A stretch of DNA of 64,000 nt, from NCBI GenBank assembly GCA_025765595.1, contig JAIVFH010000059.1, positions 62,001-126,000 of the forward strand, read 5' to 3'. Position numbers and translations under genes: made by a program. This document shows positions 36,701-50,220 of the stretch, in pieces; within the stretch, counting starts at the first letter, position 1, and every line of letters starts with the position of its first letter. This DNA is from Obelidium mucronatum (taxonomy: Eukaryota > Chytridiomycota > Chytridiomycetes > Chytridiales > Chytriomycetaceae). The notes below the pieces were generated by a model that saw only the letters and a program-made list of their open reading frames with translations, did no database searches and was not told the DNA's origin.

Positions 36701-39700
36701 TCATCAACAGCCTCAAAGTCTTCATCATAGTCTACCACAACTGAATCGACCGGAGCTGCAACGGAAACACTATCCAGAGCAAGAGACTTGGATTTCAAAG
36801 ATGCAGTCGTAGTAGAACCACCAAAAGAACTAATTGATGAAACAGCGTCATTCCCTTGCTTTTTAGAAGCCACAGAGGAACCACTTCCACCGCCATAGGA
36901 ACTAATATCTTCAATAATAGACATCATATCGCTTTGCACAGAGTCAATAATCATGGGTATGTCGCCATCACCGTCCCCCAAATCTCCCAAATTCTGTCGA
37001 ACAAGCTCAACCTCCTGCTTGATGCTTTCTGCGATACTCTTGACGCTTGCCTGCCGGGAGCGAACGTCAACCGACAACTCAAGCGGAATCGATTCTGCAG
37101 CTGAAGAATCTGAATAGCTAAAGTCTTCTTGAATAGAACCAGTCTCCTCCTTGTCAGACGTTTTCACATTGCTCAACGGAACTTTGGGTTTTGATCCAGC
37201 AGCAGCACCAGCAGCAGCATCAACAGCGGCCGGCTTACCTTCCCCACGTTTTTCACTAACATTTTTCTTCACAACCGCGAGCGCCACCACCTCTTTTCTC
37301 TTCAACTCAGCCAATTCATTTCCTTGCTTCATCATTTCTCCCAACCGATCCACAATCCCATTCAACTGCGCTTCCAAAACAACAACATCCCTTGCCAGTT
37401 TCATTTTCTTTTCTGCTTCGCCGAGAATCATTTCTCCTACAACTTTGGATTTCTCCAAACGTTCTTTTTTGCGCTCTAAATCTCCCATTTGTGTGATATG
37501 GGCGCTGACTTTTTGTAGTTTCGCTACTATAGAAGTAACGGTGCTTGCAGAGGCGGCGGCGGCGGAAGAAGAAGAAATAGACTCCTTGTGCGATGATGGA
37601 GGTTCAGCAATGGACTGTTGTTGCGGGCTCTTTGGAGTCGGTGTCACAGAGGACGTTGCAGTCGCCGCTCTTGGTGTCACAGCAGGAGCATAATCTGAGA
37701 TGGAATTCGAGGTTGATTTCTCTTCCACTTCTTCAAGGTGAATCGATATGGAGTCAGACCCCAGACTGGTTTCAACATTGTGATGTTCATGTGCAATGTC
37801 TACAACAAAATCTTCTGACACGGATGTGTATGAGGCGCCGGTTGCTTTGTCGTCATGAAGTAGTTCTTCTGGGATGGATGAAGTGCTAGCAGAAACAATG
37901 GGATGCTGCTTTGTTTGGCGTGACTGCTTTTTGGTCTTTGAGTGATGCAAAACTGGCACGGGAGTGGATTCCGGAATGACGGATGATTTGGTCGATTGCA
38001 AGTCATCAACTCGAGATTGCTTGGCAGTTTCATCCTTTTTCTGCAATTCTTTTTTAAATATCGCGTTTTGTCGAAAGTTTTTCAACCACAAACCTCTGAA
38101 TCCAAGTGACGTTTCCGAGCAAGTGCAATATCGCTCATTTCGAATTTCAATTTGGCCAAAATCTATACAGTCATAACCAAAAAAAAAAACCTCCCAAATC
38201 AGAAATCACGCAAAACAAACCAAAAAAAAAAAACAAGAAAGAAACCATTGTCTGAAATGCCTGATACCTCTCCTCCCTCTCCGCCTCTCTTCCTCTCGGA
38301 ACAACTCGCTCCAACCGCTCCTTTTCCAATTTCAACTCCCTCTTTGTATATTCTTGCGCAAGACGCAGCCTCGCATCCAAAGCCGCCAAATAACCTTCCG
38401 TCGTTTCTGGAACAACAAACTTTTCGCGTTCCAAGAGGACATCCAAATTGATACTCTCATCTGGGTTGTTGTAAGACGAATAGGTACTGCTGGATACGGG
38501 AACAGAGCTTTTGGTATCGGTGGTGGTCGCTGTAGTCATTGTTTTTACACCACGACTGTCTGTTGTCATACTTTCTACTGAAGAGTCACCAAAGTTGCCG
38601 CGTTTTGGTTCGGCATACGAGCTAATCATACTCGGTGCCTCGGAATACACTTCCATCGCTTCCATCGCGGCTGGAGCAACGTCACCCCCCACAACAGAAT
38701 CCTTTCCAATAAAGTCGCTGACAATATCAAAGTCTTCTTTTCCATAATTATACAAAGCCTCGTATTGCTGAGTTTCGTATTTCGAAACAGCATGGGGAGG
38801 TAGATGCGGAGGAGGAGGAGGAGGGGGAGTAGGATGATGCGGCATCATGGAGGTGGATGGACCTGCGGCGGGGGCAAGCGCGGGGCCAAACCCTGGAACT
38901 GCTTCAGTGGGAAGGTTTCGAACTCTCAATTCTTTCAACTCGCGATCTTGACGGGCTAATTCAAAGTCCTTGGCATGTTGATCCATTTTGGCGTTGCTCA
39001 ATTGGTGGGCACTGTTGTATCCAAAAGTTAAATTAAAATATAAAAAAAAACATTGAAAGTAAAGCAAAACCCTTCCCAACGTACCTGAATTTATCCTGCT
39101 GATACCCGGACAAGAAATGGAGGCGCTGTACTTCATTGAGTTGTTCGCCAGCAAAATCCATCGAGTCCCAAAACTTCATTTCATCATCGAACCTGAGGCG
39201 GGAAACAATGAAAACCATCAATGAAAACAAGCACACATACACACACATACTTTCGTCCAAGCGACTTTGGTGACAATCCATACAGTTTTCCTCGCGCATC
39301 ATCACTCTCCACAGATCCCCGTCGTCTTTGACCCGACGCATAATGATGGTGTTGATGAATCTCGGAATCAGAATCATAATCATAATCGTCGTCCTCCGAA
39401 TGCATGTACAAGTCCGAAGACTCTTCAAAAGACAAAGAAGATGAAGAAGGCGCAGTCTTCTGAGCGCGATTGCTTTTTGGTTGTCGCAGTGGAGGCGGTG
39501 GAGGTGCGCGCCGTGAATCTGCAGCAGATGGTCGTTGGCTGGGAATCACTTTCTCGTTGATATTTTGCTGTGAAGATTCCCCCAACGGTGCACGTTTTCG
39601 TGGTGGAGGCTTTGTCTGGATTGGTTCCTCTGCTTCCTCCACAACAGTATCAAATTGAGGTTCATGGCTTTGGCCTGTCGCGGCGGCAGATTCCATCACA

Positions 39701-42326
39701 GACGACACATCCTCAAAAGTCTCGGAATACCGGCCAGCAACAGATTCTTCCGTGTCGTCAATTTCCATTTGTTTGGGCGTCACATTGCCACTGGGAGTTT
39801 TCAAATCCGACTCTTGCTGGTTATTCTCCTTATTGTTGCCGCCCATTTCCACATCCTCATAATTCAAGCCACTTTCTTCCGGGCCAGTTTCAACCGCATG
39901 CAAGTCATCAGTCTTTTCTTTCGTCACGCTACTGCGGATAGTTGATTGATTCTCACTTTCAAGGATTCGTTCTCCAAAACCTGGTTTCACTCTCTGCAAT
40001 ACATTCAACACTGAATAAGGATCCTTTTGCGATTCAAGAATGACGGGCGCCTTCTCCGAGACAACACCAGCAACAACGTCCACACCGTCTTCATCTGCAA
40101 CAACCCATTCCATCTTCTCATACCTTCTCCGTTCCTCTTCTTCAAGCACTTTCTCATCATGCGCTTCCTTTTGACGTCTCCGTTCCTGTAACAGTCGATT
40201 CCTCCGTTTCACTTCAAACTGCTCGCGGAACCATCGTTGAATAAATACGGCGGCTTCTTCCTCTCGTTTGTCATACCGGGCAGCATGTCGATGACTTCCA
40301 GACAGAGAAACTTGTCTTCTACCGCCACTACCACCACCACCACCACCACCAGCTTCACTGAATCCTCGACCGCGGCTTGAGCTCCGCCTTGTTGCAAATC
40401 CTGCAACCATACCGCTCCCCGCGCCACCAAGACTATGATCCATATGCAAAGATGATTCCTGTTTTTGGGCTGTCAAGGGCGGTGTTACAACGGCGGGGAC
40501 CATGGTTTGGTACTGTGGACTTGGACTCCTTCGTTGATGATGAATAAATTGCTGCTGAAATTCAGGAGCCATTGCACGTGTAACTAAATTTTGAAATGAC
40601 GGTGAAGGGGCTGGACTTGATGCACGCGAAGAATGCAAAGAGTGATTTGGTGATCCTCTTTGGTAGTCCTTTGATGTAGGCGATCGAAACCGTTGATTCT
40701 GCTGGAAGAAGAAACCTTCGTTGTCTGAAGAACCAAAGCTGGTATCAGCTTCATTCATATTGTTGAATTTGGGAGGTTGTGGTGGCGGTGGTGGTGGCGG
40801 TGGCGGTAGGGGCAGTGATGATGATGAAGAGGGTGCGAGACTGGACAACAAGACTGTTTTTAGATCAGGATTCTTGCTGAGACGTTTGTTGATTTCTTTG
40901 GCCTGTTCCCATATTGATTGAAGAATCACCATACTTTCTGGCGGGTGACTATTGGTCGAAACTTCAGAAGTTCGTTCCGGATGTTGTGGAGACGTTGCTG
41001 ATGATCGAAGACGCTGCTGTGTTGGAGATGCCGATGATGATGCAGTTGGCGATCGGTCCAGTGCCATGGATAATCGCCGGGCTGACGATGAACGCGGTGA
41101 AGAGTCCAGCGATCCTCGGGAAGAAGACTGCTGGAGTACATTTGAATTTGAATTTCCATGTGCTGCAAGTCTTTGGTCCTGTTGAAGTTTCTCCAGTTCC
41201 ACAATGTGTTCAAGCATTGCATTTGCAGCCTGCGGTCGAGGAGCAATGGTGCTCGTGGGTGTAGAAACAAGAGACCTTTGGCTTTCGTAGAGAGGGCGGC
41301 TGCCATGTTGAGCTGCATCAACTTGGGGAGCTCTGGTGAATACTCTGTAATGGCGGGTAACGAGACAACTAACCTATATCTATCGAGTTTTCCCTGACAA
41401 ATCTTTGAGATTCCAGTGGCGAATGCGGTTGCGATTGTTGTTGTTGTTTTTGTTGCTGATGTTGAACGAGTTGTTGTTGTTGAATTTGTTGCTGAAGGGA
41501 CCCTTGACGTTTCCTGAACTCGGCGAGATCATCGAGTCTGAAAAATAAAGGATTGTGTTGGAATTTGGACTCACATTAATATATCGTCATGATGGATTCT
41601 TTACCGTTTCTTGATTGTGTCCTTCTGTCGCGTCTCCAGCTTCTTTAATTCCATCTGTTCCTTGTGGCGTTGCTTAATCTGCAGCTTCATGTATTCCTGA
41701 ATATCAGCTTTTGACTTTTGGGGCAGATGCTGTTGTTGCAGTGGCTGTAGTTGTTCTTGGTGTAGTTGGTGTAGTTGTTGTTGTTGTTGCTGCAGTTGCA
41801 GCTCGTCGGCTGCATTCATTTGTTCCTGCAGCGCCTTCTTCTTTGCCAGCAGCTGCCGCCGCACGTCGGCGGGGTTGAACGGCCGCGCGTCCCCGGCGGC
41901 GGCACCGGCAACAGCGGCGACAGCGGCAACTGCGTGGTTCGCGCCGCCCTTGTGGCTCTGCTGGCGCGCGGCCGCCGCCGCCGACGCCGCGGCCGCCGCC
42001 GCCGCAAGCACGCGCTGGCGCTCGCGCACTTCGCGGGCCAGGCCGTCGCGGTCGCGGAAGCCGAGCGGCGCCGAGCACTCGGCCGCCTTGACTGCGCGCG
42101 GCGCGTCGTGGTGCTGCTTGGCGAGGTGCGGCGGCGGCGGGTGCTGCGCGTGCGCGTGCGCGTGCTGCGGCACAAGTGTCCGGTTCGCCGCCCGCATCGA
42201 TCGCGGCGCTTCGACCGGCGCCGGCAGCGGCCGCGCGTCGAAATCAACAGCCGCTGGTCGCGCCGGCGGCGGCGGCGGTGGCGGTGTCGGCCGCTGGTTT
42301 TCGTTGGCGTCGACTCGGCGTTTCAT
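33741..42326 (-). CDS. Giant CEP350-like centrosomal/basal-body protein
   Basis: About 2,600 aa over ten or more exons read in one chain (junctions checked near 41600, 41390, 39190 and 39090). The N-terminus MKRRVDANENQRP leads to Pro/Ala/His-rich sequence, then Gln/Lys coiled coil (EYMKLQIKQRHKEQMELKKL). An IQ-like helix AAVFIQRWFREQFEVKRR lies near 40230. Downstream are repeated motifs: (D/E)DISSY(G/A)GS at least five times, and YEDDF/YEEDF/YDEDF at least four times, separated by Ser/Val-rich acidic sequence. The C-terminal 350 residues are globular-looking (FVDLLLQRLPQ, LDYALKSRYALLLSAMQE). Architecture recalls CEP350, which anchors microtubules at centrioles, but no CAP-Gly is seen. Role inferred. 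Confidence 0.5.
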
Positions 42327-42401
42327 TCAAAGAAAAGCTTGGGTTTCTTTCTTTCAATTAAAATATGCAATAAACAATTCAATAAACAAAAGATAAATCT
42401 A

Positions 42402-43239
42402 CTACAGCTTTCCAGTCACAATATTGGCCTCCATCAGCGATATTCCTGCTGCTGACGCAAGACTCAGCACTCGTGTTGCTACTGTCGCTGTATCACGACG
42501 ATTCTTTCCCTCGCGTCTAAACTTGCCAATCTGCTCACAGAGCTCCCACAACCTTCCTTCCGGCATAAAATGCCGCCACTTTTCGTCAAACGTATCTTGT
42601 GGCGCTTCTGTTCCATCCAAAGAAACCAGAGGTGTCGGCGGTGGCTCAACCGTGCCACCACCCTGCATCGGTTTACTTCCAAATATATACGACAGCGCGC
42701 TACTACTGCTTCTCCATGAATATCCGTCGTTTCCATGCACGGTATCTCCTTTGCCCAGTATAGTTTGAGGCAGCGGTTTCATTGGACACCACTCGGACGC
42801 GAGAGCAACAACAGGGACATTGTCTGCGCCTCCTCTCTTTACTTTCCGGGAAATCAAAACACCCATGTCTTTGAGTCTTTGGAATCCATTTTTTAATGTT
42901 TCCTTGTTGACCGCCTCAAAGTAAGACAAATCGCCTTTTTTTTTTTTTTTTTTTACAGCCAAAACAAAATTTTAAAACTGTCAATATGATCATATCTGTC
43001 GGTGATTACATCAAATCTATAATCTCACCTTCATAGTAGAGTGTCTTTCCAAGGAATTGTGCTTGATCGTAAAATAACCGTTCATCAACCCATACTAATT
43101 CAGATGATGGCAACTTTGGGGGAATCAATGCAAAACACGAAATCGCTGAAAGCCAATACGTTTCCAGAAACGGCCACAACAAGAAGCAAAAGAAGTCTAT
43201 TCCAACAAAAAAGAAATTTAATCGAAAAAAAAATAAACA

Positions 43240-43290
<51 letters not shown>

Positions 43291-45867
43291 ACACTCACCA
43301 AACGTTTCACGTCCAATTCTCCGTTCTTCCTGACTAAGCGACAACAATTTCGATCCAGTTGCAACTCCATTAACCATCTCAACCTCAGTACTCATGACAT
43401 TCAAGGTAACCATATCATCGATTGTTTTCAGCATATTCTTTCGAAGTCCATGCGGTCCATATATAAACTCGCTTTTCAAGAGCTTTGACAAGAAGCCGCA
43501 ATCGTTTTCCAGATCTGGGAATATTTTAACTTTCTGAATGTGAACCGGTCCTCCTTGTTTAACTGTAGCATAGAGCGCACAAGAGAGTATAGCTAAACCA
43601 GTGAAATTGTGTTTTTAAGAAAAAAAAAGTCCTCAAGCAGCACAAGAAGAAAAACAAGAAAAAAAAAAAAAAATACAAACATTCCGTAATAAACAAATGA
43701 ATAACTTGATTCCGATAGAAACTCAACTCAAACCGCTTCACAGGATAAAAAACTGGCTCCAACAAATCAGTCCTCTGACCAATCAAATCCCTCAACACTT
43801 GAATAGCACGATCCACAACCCATCCCGTGGATTTGCCGCCAAAATCAGCCACAGCCCCACCTCTCAAATTAATCACCCGTTTAAGCCAATCGACTTTCCG
43901 AATCAGTTCGTCGCGGCCAACCCCGCGGCCACGGAGGGTCAGGATAACTGTTCCTACGAGCGCTGTTGGCATGATGACGCTGATTTTGTTGATTTCTGCC
44001 AAGACGCGGAAACCAAGAGTTTGAAGAAGGAGGTTCTTGTCTTCAACGCTTGAGCGCGGGTTCAGTCGCACTCCTCGTCTCATTGTCTGGGAACCCACGT
44101 ATTCTTTTAGTGAGAAGGCTCGGGAAAAGCTTATATCAATTCGACCCCATTTGAACTGTTTTTTTTTGTTGTCGTTTTTTTTTGGGGGGGGTTTTTTTAA
44201 ATAGGGAGGAGGGAGAATAAAAATACTTAAAATAAAGTGCCCTTACATTCAACACATTCATATTCGTCAACAACTGATACAAACTTTCTTTTTCTTTGGG
44301 AGCGCCCAAAAGCTCGCTCACATAACTTCCCGTTTCAATAACCTTATCATAACCGATACTCATTGGAACAATAATGCAATCATTCACTCGCCCTGAAAGT
44401 ACTGCCTCCATGATGATCTTCATGATTCCGAATTTCGGTTGCAACAGTTTTCCAATTCGAGAACGCGTTCCTTCGGTGAAGGCTTCAATGTTGTGGCCTC
44501 TGCAAAGTAAAACCTGGGTGCAAAAGAAAGATGGAGAGGGAGGGAGAGAGAGTGTGTGTGTGATTTTTCGAAAACTGGGGTTTTAATCAGAGGGAGAGAG
44601 ATGAGCAAAACCAAAAACAAAGTGTTTTTTTTTTTTTACCTCGATATATTCTTTCATAATGGCACCGTAGAGAGGATCATCTCCCCAAACACGGCGAATA
44701 AAAAAAGCACCACAATGTTTCAGCAAATGCCCCACCGCCGGCATATTCAGGTTTTCACCGGCCGCGATATGCGGTAATGCGAGGCCAAGACGATAGAATA
44801 TGTAGGAGATGACGAGGTAGTCAACGTGTGATTTATGACATGGTAGGAAAATCAAAGACATTTTGTTGGCTTGAGCATACTCGGCTGTCTTTTTGAGTTC
44901 CAAAAACTCGCGTTCTCGTATATGAATACCTTGATGATACATTTGAACAAGCATATAATGCATGAGGAATGCAATAACTCTGTCTCGTTTGTGCTTTCCA
45001 TTAAGAAACGGTCCCAAAAAAAAAAAAAGGGATTCTCAAAGAATAACCCACTTGAGCTCCTTGGTTGAATCCATATTTGCAATCATTCCATCAATAATCG
45101 AGTTTGCTTGTTCCCAGACTTCATGTTCAGCTCTTTTCAATCTCCGAGATGAAGTATTGGAATCTGTTCCTCCTCCGGACGCGCTGACATGCTTTTCTGC
45201 TTCAGAAGCCACTTTTTTGATTGCGAGCATACGAACAGTTTGTTTTACTGAGTTGAGGGGGTTGTTAAGCCATCCTGAATTGTACTCAAGGAAGACTCAC
45301 GTCGATTTGATGAAACAAGGGCATCCTTGATTTCCGTTGTATATTCGGGATAGAAGATAGGTGCTCCGATAGGGTTATGATACCCTTGCCATCCCTTGAA
45401 AAAATAAAAAAGAGAATAAACGCGCCATATCCCCCCCATGAGTTTTTTTAGTTTTACATCTCCATTCACAAAAGCAGTTGATTCGGCACCAAGACGTATA
45501 AAAAAGCCTAAAGGATCTGATCTGAATTGTCTGAATTTGGAATCTCTAATAAAGGCGGGGGGGAGACAGGGTATTTTTTTTTTGTAAGGTCAGATTAAAC
45601 GTTCGAGAAGGAATTGGTCATTGATTGTGAGTCACAGCCTCCGTCAAACTCTCACATCGCCAATGAAAAAACGCAAACTAACAGACAGCGAAACCGAACC
45701 GTTTTGTTGAAAGGGTTCGATCGGTTCTTGAGGGTTCGTTGAGCGGGGGGGCGTGGGGTGACTCACGTGGTGACATCAGTCGATTCATGGGGAATAACCG
45801 CGCCATCATCTCCTGGAAGTAGAGTGTTTGCAGTGTTATCTTTTTCGGGCGAGTCTGAATCGGACAT
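42402..45867 (-). CDS. Glycerol-3-phosphate acyltransferase, PlsB/mitochondrial GPAM type
   Basis: Makes lysophosphatidate from glycerol-3-phosphate and acyl-CoA. Acyltransferase blocks are intact: LPCHKSHVDYL (HX4D, block I), GAFFIRRVWGDD (II), EAFTEGTRSR (III) and IIVPMSIGYDKV (IV). This pattern is that of PlsB/GPAM, unlike the short Sct1/Gpt2 enzymes of yeast. The first exon (ATG 45865-45867) encodes MSDSDSPEKDNTANTLLPG; no clear presequence is seen there, though GPAMs are usually outer-membrane proteins. It ends SLMEANIVTGKL. One intron carries about 48 T in the sense strand (A run 43241-43288) just after donor GTGAGTGTGG; another (near 42938-42955) instead has poly-A directly before the acceptor. 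Divergent from the ASNSD1-like gene. Confidence 0.88.
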
Positions 45868-45945
45868 TGTTATTGTTCTATTCTTCTATTCCTTTTTTTT
45901 GTGATATTATTTTAATTGGAGTTCAAAAAAAAAAAAACGAGAGAC

Positions 45946-48453
45946 ATGTGTGGCATTCTCTTCCGCCTTTATCCTAAGCTGCTGCCAACTTCAGTCACAC
46001 AACCGCAATCCACTCCCGAAGTACTTCGCCTTTCACGTGCTACATTCGATGCTTGCTCCGTCTGGAGTCACTTGTCAATGATGGTTGCCAGGCGAGGTCC
46101 AGATGTTCAAAAGACTGTCAACTGGACTTTGGAGGATGGCAAGAACGGTCCTGTGCATGCATCATTGTTTTCATCTGTCCTTCATTTGAGAGGACTGGAT
46201 CCAGTGCAGCAGCCGCTGGTCGATAAGGCGTCTGGAAGCTTGTTTTGCTGGAATGGGGAACTCTTCAATGAAGAAACTGGGATGCAGGTGATCCACATAC
46301 AAATGAGTTTTTAAAAACGGTTTTTAAAAGATTGTGTTTTGTTTTTGGAGCTTAGGTTGACGAGCAGTCAAGTGATACATCTATTCTCTTTGACACAATC
46401 CAACAAAAGTGCAGCTCCGATGATGCTTCATTCAAAGACTCTCTTCTTTCAGTTCTATCCACACTACGAGGACCATGGTCCATTCTTTTTTATCATTCTC
46501 CATCATCTACTTTGTATTTTGGACGCGATGTGTTGGGGCGGCGCTCCTTGGTGGTACATTTTCCAAATCAGGCCTTGGTGGTGGACAACAGTGAGAACTC
46601 TGATTCAGTTGTATCTGATCCAGGGTTTTGGATATCTTCAGTTGCTGGATGCATCCAGGAGCGTACATCTGGAGATGTTGAATCTGCCGATATTGGAGAT
46701 AACTCCAGCGAAGTTTCAAGCAACGATGACGCTTGGTGGGGAGATGGACCCGAGTTTTGGCATGAGTTACCTGCGGATGGAATATACTCTGTTTGTTTAA
46801 AAGATCTGGATTTGTTTGCTGGAAAGGAGGTTTTTATTTTATTTTTTATTTTTTTTATTTTTTTTTATTTTTTTTGCTTTAGAACTTAGACTTTATTATT
46901 TCCAGGAATTCAAAAGGCATCTGGTTCATCATCCATGGCAATTTTCGAGCCAATCTTCTGAATGCTTGGTAAGTAATGAGACGCGTGGTTGTGTGTGCTT
47001 TCTTTCTGACACCATCAAACAGATTTCCCCGACCAACCCATTCCTGAACGCCTCAATACCCACTCCTTCCGATCTACCAAATTACAAGCAGCTTGAAAAT
47101 CCAGTCGAAAATGTCGAAATCCCACCCCCTGTAACTGAACCATCTGAAACCGCTCTCAAAGAATTCACCCGCCTTCTATCTGCCTCTGTTTCAGCTCGAG
47201 TTGAAACAATAACTCAACAATGTCGGATGCATAACGTGGAGCAAGAGCCGTTGGGGGTTTTATTTTCTGGAGGTCTTGACTGCATGGTTCTTGCTGCTCT
47301 GGCAGCCAAAAATTTGCCTCCAGGATCTCCAATTGACTTGCTTAATGTCGCTTTTGATAATCCGCGGGTTCGAAGAGCTGCTGCTGATGCCGCGGTGCTC
47401 CAAGCAAAAAGAGAAAAGAAGGCGATGAAGAAGGGCAAAGGCGGCGGCGCAATCCCAACACAGGATATTGATCAAACCGCTACTGAAAAAGAATCGAATG
47501 CCAAACTGTCGAATGAGGGAGACAAGGGTCAATACCCATCGCATTTGTTCTCTGTTCCTGATAGAAAGACTGGGTTGAAGGGGTACGAAGAATTAAAACG
47601 GACATTTCCGGATACTCTTTGGCGATTTGTCGAAATCGATATCGAATTTGAGGAGGCTCAGCGGCTGAAGCCGTGGATTATGGGCCTTGTCAATCCTCTA
47701 GAGAGTGTCATGGATTTGGTATGGCGTTTGACGTTCTTTTGTTTTTTTCTTCCTGTTGTTTATAAGTTTGATTTTTTTTTTCAAGAGCATTGCACTGGCG
47801 TTTTGGTTTGCGTCTCGTGGTCGCGGTGCGATCGTAAACTGTAGTGGTGTGAGTTCAGGAAGCCTGACTTGGTATATACTCACCATAACACAGGATCGAA
47901 TTCCATATGAAACAAAAGCCAAGGTTCTTTTGAGTGGTCTTGGCGCAGATGAGCAATTGGGGGGTAAGCGAAAAACCAAAATATCAATGGTTTATTAATT
48001 CTGGGAAAATTAAAGGATATAACCGCCACAGAAAGCACTTTGACATTTCAGGGTGGGAGGGATTACTCCATGAGCTCCAAAAAGATGTTTCAAGAATCAG
48101 TAAAAGGAATCTCGGCAGGGATGACAGAATTGTTAGCGACCATGGACGAGAGGTATTCACCACTCGTTTTTCTTTGAATTTATCGTAGTTTTATCTGATT
48201 TGCATTTTTGAAGATCCGATTCCCTTATTTGTCGGAGGCCTTAATCTCACACCTGTCTTCTATCCCTGTTCACATAAAAACAGACCCACGTTTGCCCAGA
48301 GGCGTGGGGGATAAACTTCTTCTTCGACAGTTAGCGCAGTCGTTGGGATTAAATCGTGCTTCGTTGGAAGTTAAGAGGGCCGTTCAATTTGGAGCCCGCA
48401 CCGCAAAGATGACTGATGGGCGGGAAAAGGGAACAACGGGAGTCACTTTCTAA
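45946..48453 (+). CDS. Asparagine-synthetase-domain protein (ASNSD1-like)
   Basis: Starts [11 protein letters not shown] with Cys2 in the position of the glutaminase nucleophile. It then shows [19 protein letters not shown] and CWNGELFN, as in class II glutamine amidotransferases. The synthetase-like half has the PP-loop [12 protein letters not shown] and later [19 protein letters not shown]. The order matches eukaryotic ASNSD1 (yeast YML096W), a family of unclear activity that differs from true asparagine synthetase. A Lys/Gly-rich insert ([14 protein letters not shown]) follows the PP-loop exon. The MCGI start was chosen over an upstream in-frame ATG (45916) because Cys2 must follow Met. 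The gene ends GTTGVTF at 48453. Confidence 0.88.
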
Positions 48454-48685
48454 ATAAAACAGTTCCGTTAGTTACGCGTAATCAGCAAGGGGCTGCTTCC
48501 AATGCTTTGCTATCGAAACAATACGCTCAGATTTCTGTTCAAGGCAATCACTCGGCGAATCGATGCAAGCACCAATGCGTCAATTAAACAATCGTAGTGA
48601 CAGAGTCTCATCCCTGCTGCACTGTTGTTGCGTGTCGAGTAGTTCGGTTTTCTCACCTTTTTTGCTTTTTTCTCTTAAAAAAACC

Positions 48686-50135
48686 ATGAGCGAATCCATA
48701 ATTCACCAGGTGCTCTCGCCCTTCAACTACGTGGGATCAGCATTGTCTGACCTCAAGAAGCGTAACAAGTTATCCAGCGTTGGTCCATTCGAGAACTTGC
48801 ACAGGGAAACTAAGGGTGTGTTTTGAGTTTTGAAGTCTGTTTTCGTTTTGGCTTCGGGGCAGATACTGAGCTGCAACAACGCAATAGGCGTGTTCCCAAC
48901 GTTGCATTTGATTCAAGGAGCCAAGTTTGATGTCACTTCGATTCTGTCGCCAAACTTCCAGTGCTCTCACTCATTTTCATGGGGTGCTGCTCAGCAACCA
49001 CCAAGCTACCACTTTTCTGCTGGTTACCAGGCAAAAGAGGTACGGGCTGCCCTGCGAAAGACTTGCACAAATGCTGCTTTTGGGAATTGTTGAGCAACTT
49101 GACGATCGCGGCAGAGCAATCATTTACAAAAAGTCCACGTCAACCATACTAACTTTTCCTATTTTCTAGTACTTGATGCATGGTCAAATTGATGACCAGG
49201 GTACTTTGCAAGCCAGAGCCAATTACTTCTGGCCACAAAGCCCTCAAACCGAGAGTGCCCTCCCACACCTGCCACCACACGCACACACGGAACATCAATA
49301 CGATGCAAACCTGCCACCAAAGCAGCACAAGGAAGGCGAGGCCCCAGCTGCTCCAGCCGCTCCATCTCCTCCAACCCCTCCACCAGTTAACAAACCAAGC
49401 TTGACAACCAAGCTCCAGGCCCAATTGACCAACCAACCTGGATCTTCCATGATCCAATACGAGCATGATTGGGTTGGTGAAACTAGCGCCATTAACTTGA
49501 AGGCCATCAACCCAAACCCAATTGACTCCCCAGCTGGCCGTACAGTTGGTGGTTCAAACACCGCCATTACCGGAATTTACTCTATTTCAGGTCTTCAATC
49601 CATCACTTCATCCATCGCCGTCGGAGGAGAGTGGGTCTTGCAGCGTCTCCGTCCAGATGCTGGCGAAAGCAACTACACACTGGCTGTTAAATATGCTCCA
49701 AAGCCAACCAGCCCTGTCCCTCCTCCATCATCTCTTCCACCCGGTTTCCCATCTCCATACATGCCAATCAACCCATCAGACCCTGCTGAAGTCTTTGCTG
49801 CTACCTACGCCTTATCCCAAGGAGTTCTCCAAGCGTCATACTGGAAGAGACTTAACCAGCGTTTGGAAGTTGCTGCTGATGTTCAAATGCTTGTTACCCC
49901 AACAACAAATGCTGCTGGACCTGGCCGTCGTGAAGGAATTGCTAGCGTTGGTTTCAAATTGGACACTGTGTACGCGACTATGCGTGGAATGTTCGACACA
50001 ATGGGAAGAGTCAGTGCTGTTTTGGAAGAGAGAATGGCTCCTGGTTTGAGCTTCCAAGTGTGCGGTGAAATCGATTACGCCAAGGGTGGTGGTGGTGTTG
50101 GAAAGGTTGGTTTGGGTTTTGTTCTCGAGGCTTAA
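48686..50135 (+). CDS. TOM40: Mitochondrial import receptor Tom40
   Basis: Beta-barrel pore of the TOM complex in the outer mitochondrial membrane. The N-terminus contains SSVGPFENLHRETK, the usual PGPFE(N/E)LHRE motif, and splicing joins it to GVFPTLHLIQGAKFDV. Then LSPNFQCSHSFSWG and YLMHGQIDDQGTLQARANY. Alternating beta-strand sequence follows to the end (DYAKGGGGVGKVGLGFVLEA). A Pro-rich insert (PAAPSPPTPPPVNK) interrupts the barrel near 49340-49390, which is longer than in yeast. Two introns: about 48817-48888 and 49040-49170. Tom40 is favoured over VDAC by the PFE-LHRE motif. Confidence 0.88.
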
Positions 50136-50220
50136 AAGGCAGTTGCTGTTTTTACATGTTTTTTTTTGTTTTAATTTCGGAATTCTATCATGTTTCCGCC
50201 GTTTTCATTGATGGGAATTT

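Noticed and set aside
41775..42455. Several Arg/Ala-rich ORFs on both strands
   Set aside because: Shadows of the GC-rich first exon of the CEP350-like gene.
48686..50135. VDAC/porin
   Set aside because: The VGPFENLHRE motif and strand pattern favour Tom40.
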